The notes under the pieces are model-generated. The model had not been told where the DNA came from. It saw nothing but the letters and a program-made list of their open reading frames with translations, and made no database searches. A stretch of DNA of 5,057 bases. It comes from Desulfonatronospira sp. GTDB taxonomy: Bacteria; Desulfobacterota; Desulfovibrionia; Desulfovibrionales; Desulfonatronovibrionaceae. The stretch covers positions 1 through 5,057 of the forward strand of contig SLAE01000093.1 of assembly GCA_007127015.1 (NCBI GenBank), in the 5' to 3' direction. The position numbers and the translations under genes are program-made. Of the stretch, positions 1-5,057 are shown piece by piece. Each line of letters starts with the position of its first letter. The first letter of the stretch is position 1.

Positions 1-1158
1 CATCTGGTGGCCAAGGACATATTAAAGCCGCACGCCATATTCTGGCCGACAATGCTCATGTCCGCGGGAGTGGATCTTTACCGGGGCCTTAGAGTGCACG
101 GATACTGGACCATCAATCAGGCGAAGATGTCCAAGAGCCTGGGCAATGTGGTCAAGCCCATGGATATGGTTGAGAAATACGGACTTGGTCCCTTCAGATA
201 TTTTCTGCTCCGGGAGATGCAGTTCGGTCTGGATGCCAGCTTTTCCGAAGAAGCTCTGGTCGGCAGACTCAATTCGGATCTGGCCAATGACCTGGGCAAT
301 CTGTGCAACCGGACCCTGGCCATGACCCACAAGTATCTGAATGGCCTGGTCCCTGAAAATGCTCAGCTTCTTGAGGAAGATCAGGAAGTCATAGACAGCG
401 GTCTTTCAGCCCTAGAAGAATATCTGCGCCTCTTTGAAGACTTTCAGTTTTCCAAAGCCTTAGGGGTGTTGTGGGGCTTTATCAGCCGGTTGAACAAATA
501 TGTTGATTCCAGCGCTCCCTGGGCTCTTTACAAACAGCAGGATATGGACAGGCTGCGCGCGGTCATGCACACCCTTCTGCAGGGTCTGCGCAAAATCGCG
601 CTGTTTCTGTGGCCGGTCATGCCCTCAAGTGCTGAGAGTCTGCTTACGCAGGTCGGGGATGAACTGGATCTGAGCAAAGTGGATCTGGATCAGGAGACAG
701 CTTACTGGTCAGGTCTGCCTGCAGGCACCCTGGTAGCCAAAAAGTCCAACCTCTTTCCGCGCAGAGACCTTGTCCTTGAGCAGGAGTCATCTTTACAGAC
801 AGCAGCACAGCCCGCAAAGAGAGGCAGAAAACCTGCTGTCGAATTCGAGGATTTCCAGAAGCTTGATCTGGTCACAGGAAGAGTGCTGGAGGCGGAAAAA
901 GTCAAGGGTGCGGACAGGCTGCTCAAGCTGAATGTGGATATCGGTGAACAAAGCCCCAGGCAGATAGTGGCCGGTCTGGCCGAATTCTTTGAGCCCGGGG
1001 ATCTGAAGCAGCGCGAAGTGGTGGTTCTGGCCAACCTGGCTCCCAAAAAAATCCGCGGGGTCGAGTCTCACGGGATGATCCTGGCCGTAAGCGGAAAGGA
1101 AACAATGGCCCTTCTCAGCACTTCCTCGAAAACTCCCCCTGGAAGCCGGGTGAGCTGA
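1..1158 (+). CDS. metG: Methionine--tRNA ligase (MetG), C-terminal 385 residues, 5'-truncated by the window edge
   Basis: Cytoplasmic class I aminoacyl-tRNA synthetase that charges tRNA-Met with methionine using ATP. The frame is open from base 1, so the GTG at position 7 is an internal Val and the true start lies upstream. By comparison with E. coli MetG, roughly 290 N-terminal residues (HIGH motif, zinc-binding insert) are missing. Counting from the first visible His: residues 1-5 HLVAK lead into the core segment normally reading H-F/L-I-G-K-D-I; the KMSKS catalytic loop is at 42-46 (bases 124-138), followed by LGNVV; the helical anticodon-binding domain covers about 75-235 and contains the family signatures GNLCNR and APWAL. 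A basic linker (KRGRK, about 273-277) leads to a C-terminal EMAP/Trbp111-like tRNA-binding domain (about 279-385) with VTGRV, KGADRLLKL, QIVAGLAEF, LAPKKIRG and SHGMILA, ending in PPGSRVS at a TGA. This is the long, dimerising MetG form. No damage is visible. It converges on the activase operon with a 31-base gap, and a hairpin spans its stop. Confidence 0.97.
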   Translation, partial: HLVAKDILKPHAIFWPTMLMSAGVDLYRGLRVHGYWTINQAKMSKSLGNVVKPMDMVEKYGLGPFRYFLLREMQFGLDASFSEEALVGRLNSDLANDLGNLCNRTLAMTHKYLNGLVPENAQLLEEDQEVIDSGLSALEEYLRLFEDFQFSKALGVLWGFISRLNKYVDSSAPWALYKQQDMDRLRAVMHTLLQGLRKIALFLWPVMPSSAESLLTQVGDELDLSKVDLDQETAYWSGLPAGTLVAKKSNLFPRRDLVLEQESSLQTAAQPAKRGRKPAVEFEDFQKLDLVTGRVLEAEKVKGADRLLKLNVDIGEQSPRQIVAGLAEFFEPGDLKQREVVVLANLAPKKIRGVESHGMILAVSGKETMALLSTSSKTPPGSRVS

Positions 1159-1182
1159 TCCTCACCCAGGAAATATTTCCAG
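1139..1182. terminator. Nested inverted repeat between convergent genes, candidate bidirectional terminator
   Basis: The inner stem is a perfect 7-bp pair, GGGTGAG (1148-1154) with CTCACCC (1161-1167), closing a 6-base loop that contains the metG TGA stop. An outer 6-bp pair, CTGGAA (1139-1144) with TTCCAG (1177-1182), encloses it with internal bulges. The 12-base palindrome GGAAATATTTCC (1169-1180) overlaps the outer right arm. There is no uninterrupted T run after the stem on either strand, so this is not a textbook intrinsic terminator. Its position at the meeting point of two convergent genes, and its symmetry, favour a role in ending transcripts from both sides or protecting their 3' ends. 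The pairing is seen directly; the function is inferred. Confidence 0.45.
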
Positions 1183-1189
1183 CCCCTGA

Positions 1190-2539
1190 CTATAAACCTT
1201 TGTTCCTGCGGTCCTGCCTCTGCCTGGCCTGATACATGAAAGTCCTGATTGCCAGTTCCCGGTTCGGCTGGATGGAGCCGTCGTAAGGGGTATCCAGAAA
1301 AGGTATTTTCTTTTCCAGGAGAATGGGCTTCAATATCGCTGAACAGATGGTGCTTGGCATGCAGGTGAAGGGAAAGACATTGACCACGCCGTCATAGTTC
1401 TCATGAACATATTCCATGGCTCCACCGATGCTTATTGCCGCTTCCGTGCCGATGTCGAAATTGAACAAACGGTCGTTGTCCAGCTGTTTTTCAAGGCTTG
1501 CGATGCGGTGATCCCCCTCGATGTCCAGGTGTCTGGTCGCGCTGGCATATGTCTGGTCCTGACGCCATAACTGGTATCTTATCTCGACCTGATAATCCAT
1601 CCATTTTTTCGAAGCTTTGTAGAGCCTCCGGACATCTTTTTCCTTCCAGGCCCTGCGCCAGAGTCGCTTTGTCTCCCTTAAATTGGTGTAGGCCACAAAG
1701 TTGAACCATTCCCCAAGGGAAGCATCCACCACTTCACCTCCATGCTTTTCTATTTCCTTGATCAGGTACTGGTTCGACTGTGGATGGGTGCGCAGGTAGA
1801 TCTCGCCGATTATCCCGATGCGGGGTCGTCTGGGCATGTCAGGATCCATCAGCCTGGAGGCCCTTATGACGATATCCTCAAGCAGGGAGTACAGGGCTTT
1901 GAAATTTCTGGTTTCACCCACCTGTTCAATCCTGTTCTGCATCTCCCTGAGGGCCTGATCCATGAAGGCGTCTGTTTCCCCGGGGTTTTTTTCATAAGGC
2001 CTGACCCTCCAGACCACCCTGTCCAGAACATCGGAGATTATGGTGGCCACGTAAGCAAGGCGCCGAAAAAGCCTTGATTTTTCCGCGGGCATGATCATGG
2101 AGGAAGAGTAACTGTCTGTCGCGGACAGATATGTAATGTTTACATCTTCGAACTCCGGAAACTTGTCCAGGACCAGGCGGTGCATCTTGTTGTACATTCC
2201 AAACCGGCACGGCCCGTCGGCTTCAGGCATGAAGTACACATAATCTTCCGGAGAAAAGTCATATCCCAGACGGTTTTTTTCCTCCTGCAGAAAGTGGAGG
2301 ATATCTCCAAGAGTAACCTGGCAGGGAAAACATTCCTTTCCTGAGGTATACTCCTTGCCTAGGGCCAGACCGGTATAAGTGGGCATTACCCTGGCCGGAA
2401 CCCCGTACGCCCTGAAACTGGAGGAGAGAAGCCTGGACCCGAAGGGGGACATGTCCGGTATAAGCAGGGTTTTGCCGGTGATATCGAATTGACCTACACT
2501 CTTGGTCAGCCTTTCCTGGAAAAAGTTTTGTTTTTGCAT
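1190..2539 (-). CDS. HgdB-like / DUF2229-related activase-partner protein (2-hydroxyacyl-CoA dehydratase superfamily), 449 aa
   Basis: Resembles the last module of the large activase/DUF2229 fusion proteins (I recall it as COG3581, usually annotated CoA-activase-related). Motifs seen: a Rossmann-like opening GKTLLIPDMSPFGS (22-35); SGKECFPCQVTLGD (66-79) with C70 and C73; GPCRFGMY (109-116) with C111; a second opening IGIIGEIYLR (241-250) followed by SNQYLIKEIEKHG; GEWFNF (276-281); a long basic, aromatic helical stretch (about 288-330); and VNVFPFTCMPSTICSAIL (386-403) with C393 and C399, then DTPYDGS and a basic C-terminus. The conserved cysteines suggest iron-sulfur binding, as in HgdB-type subunits; this is inference. 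No signal peptide or membrane segment, so cytoplasmic. The ATG at 2539 is the first possible start: in frame upstream there is no ATG, GTG or TTG before a stop at 2564-2566. There is no recognisable Shine-Dalgarno just before it. It lies 95 bases after the activase gene, same strand, so probably the same transcript. Substrate unknown. Confidence 0.85.
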   Translation of the reverse strand: MQKQNFFQERLTKSVGQFDITGKTLLIPDMSPFGSRLLSSSFRAYGVPARVMPTYTGLALGKEYTSGKECFPCQVTLGDILHFLQEEKNRLGYDFSPEDYVYFMPEADGPCRFGMYNKMHRLVLDKFPEFEDVNITYLSATDSYSSSMIMPAEKSRLFRRLAYVATIISDVLDRVVWRVRPYEKNPGETDAFMDQALREMQNRIEQVGETRNFKALYSLLEDIVIRASRLMDPDMPRRPRIGIIGEIYLRTHPQSNQYLIKEIEKHGGEVVDASLGEWFNFVAYTNLRETKRLWRRAWKEKDVRRLYKASKKWMDYQVEIRYQLWRQDQTYASATRHLDIEGDHRIASLEKQLDNDRLFNFDIGTEAAISIGGAMEYVHENYDGVVNVFPFTCMPSTICSAILKPILLEKKIPFLDTPYDGSIQPNRELAIRTFMYQARQRQDRRNKGL

Positions 2540-2634
2540 ATTTTTAAGAGATGTGAATCTGGTTTATGATGTTTGCAATCCTTCTGAGACATGGTCTCAT
2601 AGCGCCTGCGGGCGGCCCTCTTCAGGTCGGCTGA
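2540..2634 (-). other. 95-base spacer between the two activase-module genes
   Basis: This short gap separates the activase stop (TAG, 2637-2635) from the partner start. It shows no ribosome binding site in front of the partner gene; the last bases before the ATG read CTCTTAAAAAT. It holds one perfect 6-bp hairpin (listed separately) and a weak 4-bp hairpin, CGCC/GGCG at 2603-2614. I see no convincing -35/-10 pair and no T run, so neither a promoter nor a terminator is supported. The activase frame stays open after its TAG through the whole spacer until a TGA at 2508-2506. An 18-codon reading frame (ATG at 2600-2598, TAA at 2546-2544) ends four bases before the partner ATG and could couple translation, but it has no good ribosome binding site. 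Confidence 0.5.
2585..2599. repeat. Perfect inverted repeat TGAGAC-ATG-GTCTCA in the intergenic spacer
   Basis: Six perfectly paired bases on each side of a 3-base loop lie in the gap between the two minus-strand genes, about 45 bases before the partner start. In RNA this would be a small stem-loop. No T run follows it on the minus strand, so termination is unlikely. Processing, partial attenuation or a protein-binding palindrome are all possible, and chance is not excluded for a repeat this short. Confidence 0.4.
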
Positions 2635-5057
2635 CTACTGTCCCACGGCATGGTCCAGGCCTTTTCTGGTTTGACCGGCCTGATGTTTTTCCTTGAGGAT
2701 GTTGTGCACCACATTTTTATAGGCCTCAATCCGGGTGATTGTTCCCGCCACCGCGCTGTGTTCGTCCAGCTCAAGAATCAGGGCCGGCTTGTCTTTAAGT
2801 ATATGACCGAAGAAGTGTTCCAGAAAAGAGTCCGGTCCACAGGAAAAGTTGGTCAGATGGACACCGAACCAGTTGGGCCTGCGGGCGATCAGCTTTGTCG
2901 TACGCAGGATGCGTCCGCCAAGGCCCCAGTACATCCGTGGAAAATCCTTGAGGTCCTCCTGCTCGAAATCCACAAAATCCATGGGCAGAGCGGTGATGTC
3001 CAGCTTTGCCAGCTGGCGTCCTAGCCTCAGGTTCAGCCGTTCGTCGTAAAGATTGTAGGGTCTTCCGGTAACTATCCATACAGGAGCGGATGGATCAAGT
3101 CCGGAAAGGATTTCCCTGCCCTTGCGGCGCATTTCTTCCCTGAACTTCATCTGTCTGTCCCAGCCCAGGGCAGCAGCCCGGTGCATCTCGTCTTCTCTGA
3201 TCTTAAAGGATGCCGGCAGAGACTGATAAAAATTCTGGGCTATGCTGCTTATCCCCTCTTTTAAAAACAGCGTGGGCCTGATAATTCTTGAGTCAGGAAT
3301 CTTGAGCGCGGCCTTGGACATGTACTGCGAACTCTCAACCATGGGACAGAGCACTCCGCGTTCGCCGTCATGATCTGGAGTAGGTACGTTGATCGGATCA
3401 GGCAGAAACAGAAAGTCCGCATTGCTGCTAAGAAGGTGGTGCACATGGCCGTGAAAGACTTTCACCGGAAAGCAGGTTTCCGCGGTTACCGTCTCCACCC
3501 CGGAAAAGGCAATGGCCTGATTGGTTGGAGGGCTGAAGAGGACATTCATGCCCAGCTCAGCAAAGATATTGGCCCAGAGAATGCCCCATTCCAGGGAATG
3601 AAGGGCCAGGGGAATGCCGATTACCGGCTTGTCCGGACGGGTTTTTTCCATGTTTTCCTGACTCATCAGGGCTTCCTGAGGCAAAAAGTTGTTGAACAGT
3701 TCTTTGCGCAGCAGAAAGTAATTATCCCTGGTCCGGCCCTGGACCGTGGATGCTTCATAGCGTCCGCAGTCTCCGCCCCAGATGCTTTTGCGTCCACCGA
3801 AATTGTAGATCTTGAGTTTGCATTCGTTGTGGCAGTTTTTGTCCACCCGGCAGAAAGATTCTTTGAAACTGACCTCGATGCCTGCCAGGTCATCGAGATT
3901 GCGATCCTTTACTTTGATTTCACCTGAATCGAATTTTTCCTGCACTGCCAGGGCGGTACCGAAGGCGCCCATGACCTCGCGGTGTTTGGGCACGATTATC
4001 GGTTTTTTCAAAACCCTTTCGAACGCGGCAACAATACCCTTGTTCAGCGAGGGTCCGCCCAGAAACATTATCCTGTTGCCTATGGGCCTGTTCTCCACCA
4101 CCCGGTGCAGGTAATTGCGCACGATGGCGTAGCACAGACCGGCGATCAGATCTTTGCGCCCTGCTCCTTTCAAAGAATAGCCCACCAGATCCGATTCCAT
4201 AAACACCGTGCATCTTTCAGCCAGATTGACCGGGCTTTCAGCGGACAGAGCGATATCCTGGAACTGACCGACAATGTTGATGTTCATCTTGCTGGCCAGT
4301 TCGTGCAGAAAACTGCCTGTACCAGCGGCGCAGATCTTGTTCATGACGAAATCCACGGGGTGGGAATCATGGATGGAGATGTACTTGGAATCCTGGCCGC
4401 CAATTTCAAAGATGGTGTCAATATTGCTGTTGACCTTGACGGCTCCCCGGGCATGAGCGGTAATTTCATCGATTATCAGGTCGGCGTCGATAAAATCGCC
4501 GACAACATTACGTCCCGATCCGGTTGTGCCCACGGCCATCAAGTCAATTTTCCGGCCGGCTTCACGGACCAGATGCGTAAGCAGTTCCTGAGCGACTTCA
4601 ATGGGCTTGCCCTTGGTAGCCACATACCGCTTGTGAATTATCCTGCCCTGGTCGTCGATCAGGCAGTATTTGGTGGAAGTGGAGCCGATGTCTATACCCA
4701 GAAAGGCCCTGGTTTTGCTTTTTCCTCCCGCGGGCAGGGGCTTCAGGCTGTTGTCCGGGTCGAAGCGGGACAGATTGAGATGTAAAGGCTCAGCCCTGGG
4801 AAAATCATAATCAGAAGTAGTTGTGGACTGTTCCAGCCGATTCAGGTCTATGCTGTTTCTGAGATTCATTTTTTTTGACTGCAGAGCGGCGCCCAGGGCA
4901 CCAAGAGAAGTGTGGTAAGCGGGAACCTGCAGACCGGGAAAGTGCTGCCTGAAGGCCCTGACCAGCAGTTCGTTTTCAGCCATGCCCCCGATAAAGGCGA
5001 TAGGTTCATGCAGTTTGCGGTTGGAGACTATGGTGCTCAGATAATTGGCTGCAGTGC
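2635..5057 (-). CDS. Large acyl-CoA dehydratase activase: tandem BadF/BcrA ATPase domains fused to a DUF2229 (HgdB-like) domain; N-terminus beyond the window
   Basis: ATP-driven iron-sulfur electron-transfer protein of the HgdC/BadF/BcrA family (ASKHA ATPase fold), fused to a DUF2229-type module. The frame is open to the right edge, so the Met at 4983-4981 is internal: 24 codons before it read through as ...HEPIAFIGG. Numbering from that Met: residues 1 to about 38 end a first BadF domain (IGG-MAEN, GALGAALQ). The second BadF domain (94 to about 350) has phosphate-1 DIGSTSTK (98-105), GTTGSGR (152-158), phosphate-2 EIGGQDSKY (193-201), MNKICAAGTGSF with C218, ERCTVFMESD with C258, and FLGGPSLNKG (307-316). 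C218 and C258 match the two cysteines that in HgdC hold one [4Fe-4S] cluster between two subunits. A joint with C378, C384, C388 and C406 (CHNEC, GGDCGRYE) follows. The DUF2229 module (about 453-760) has IGIPLAL, SPPTNQ, AETCFPVK (C504), VLCPMVES (C546), TGRPYNLYD, NFSCGPDSF (C715) and LELDEHSAVAG. At least 806 residues are present. Cytoplasmic; probably the first or an upstream gene of an operon with the 1190-2539 gene. The physiological substrate is not evident. Confidence 0.93.
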   Translation of the reverse strand, partial: TAANYLSTIVSNRKLHEPIAFIGGMAENELLVRAFRQHFPGLQVPAYHTSLGALGAALQSKKMNLRNSIDLNRLEQSTTTSDYDFPRAEPLHLNLSRFDPDNSLKPLPAGGKSKTRAFLGIDIGSTSTKYCLIDDQGRIIHKRYVATKGKPIEVAQELLTHLVREAGRKIDLMAVGTTGSGRNVVGDFIDADLIIDEITAHARGAVKVNSNIDTIFEIGGQDSKYISIHDSHPVDFVMNKICAAGTGSFLHELASKMNINIVGQFQDIALSAESPVNLAERCTVFMESDLVGYSLKGAGRKDLIAGLCYAIVRNYLHRVVENRPIGNRIMFLGGPSLNKGIVAAFERVLKKPIIVPKHREVMGAFGTALAVQEKFDSGEIKVKDRNLDDLAGIEVSFKESFCRVDKNCHNECKLKIYNFGGRKSIWGGDCGRYEASTVQGRTRDNYFLLRKELFNNFLPQEALMSQENMEKTRPDKPVIGIPLALHSLEWGILWANIFAELGMNVLFSPPTNQAIAFSGVETVTAETCFPVKVFHGHVHHLLSSNADFLFLPDPINVPTPDHDGERGVLCPMVESSQYMSKAALKIPDSRIIRPTLFLKEGISSIAQNFYQSLPASFKIREDEMHRAAALGWDRQMKFREEMRRKGREILSGLDPSAPVWIVTGRPYNLYDERLNLRLGRQLAKLDITALPMDFVDFEQEDLKDFPRMYWGLGGRILRTTKLIARRPNWFGVHLTNFSCGPDSFLEHFFGHILKDKPALILELDEHSAVAGTITRIEAYKNVVHNILKEKHQAGQTRKGLDHAVGQ

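Noticed and set aside
7..9. GTG at position 7 as the start of a short metG-like gene
   Set aside because: The frame is open through base 1 and the codons before it (His-Leu) continue the conserved synthetase core. It is an internal Val of a gene cut by the window edge.
1..15. HLVAKDI in place of the usual HxIGKDI in MetG as a possible active-site defect
   Set aside because: The flanking core and KMSKS loop are intact, the change is conservative (Gly to Ala), and the rest of the protein shows no sign of decay.
2540..2634. Internal promoter or intrinsic terminator between the two minus-strand genes
   Set aside because: I found no hexamer pair with acceptable spacing and match, and no T run follows either small hairpin.
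3982..4785. A 267-codon open frame on the plus strand opposite the activase, and a 185-codon one at 3370-3927
   Set aside because: Both lie wholly antisense to a gene with clear, ordered family motifs. Their translations show no recognisable domain. Long antisense frames are expected opposite a strongly biased coding sequence.
4981..4983. ATG at 4983-4981 as the activase start
   Set aside because: Upstream codons remain open to the edge and encode the conserved IAFIGG segment of a first BadF domain directly joined to this Met, so it is internal.
1..5057. tRNA/rRNA genes, CRISPR repeats, insertion-sequence ends, phage or toxin-antitoxin genes
   Set aside because: Almost all of the sequence is accounted for by three genes. 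The only spacers are 31 and 95 bases, and no direct-repeat array, transposase motif or cloverleaf was seen.

Overview
The window is an ordinary-looking chromosomal segment, roughly half G+C by eye, most consistent with an anaerobic bacterium. The methionyl-tRNA synthetase and the activase proteins resemble those of sulfate-reducing Desulfovibrionales-type bacteria. That taxonomic guess is from remembered family flavour, not a search. I see no RNA genes, mobile elements, CRISPR arrays or integration sites. Coding density is very high and no stretch longer than about 100 bases lacks a gene.

Layout. Positions 1-1158 (+) hold the 3' part of metG, cut by the left edge. It covers the KMSKS half of the catalytic core, the anticodon-binding helical domain and a C-terminal tRNA-binding domain. 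A 31-base convergent gap follows; it lies inside a nested inverted repeat that begins in the end of metG and is a reasonable bidirectional transcription-end structure. The minus strand then carries two genes transcribed from right to left. The first is a very large activase (2635-5057, cut by the right edge). It has the tail of one BadF/BcrA-type ATPase domain, a complete second one, a cysteine-rich joint and a DUF2229-type domain. After a 95-base gap comes a 449-residue protein (1190-2539) resembling the second DUF2229/HgdB-like partner module.

How the genes work together. BadF/HgdC-type proteins are ATP-driven [4Fe-4S] electron-transfer proteins that fire low-potential electrons into a partner iron-sulfur enzyme, classically 2-hydroxyacyl-CoA dehydratases or benzoyl-CoA reductase. 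Here the ATPase is fused to one HgdB-like module and followed by a second one. This suggests a self-contained ATP-driven reductase or activation machine. Its substrate is not established, and no classical HgdA/HgdB dehydratase gene lies in the window. This module, known in general but functionally undescribed, is the most interesting content. The synthetase gene is convergent and probably unrelated in function.
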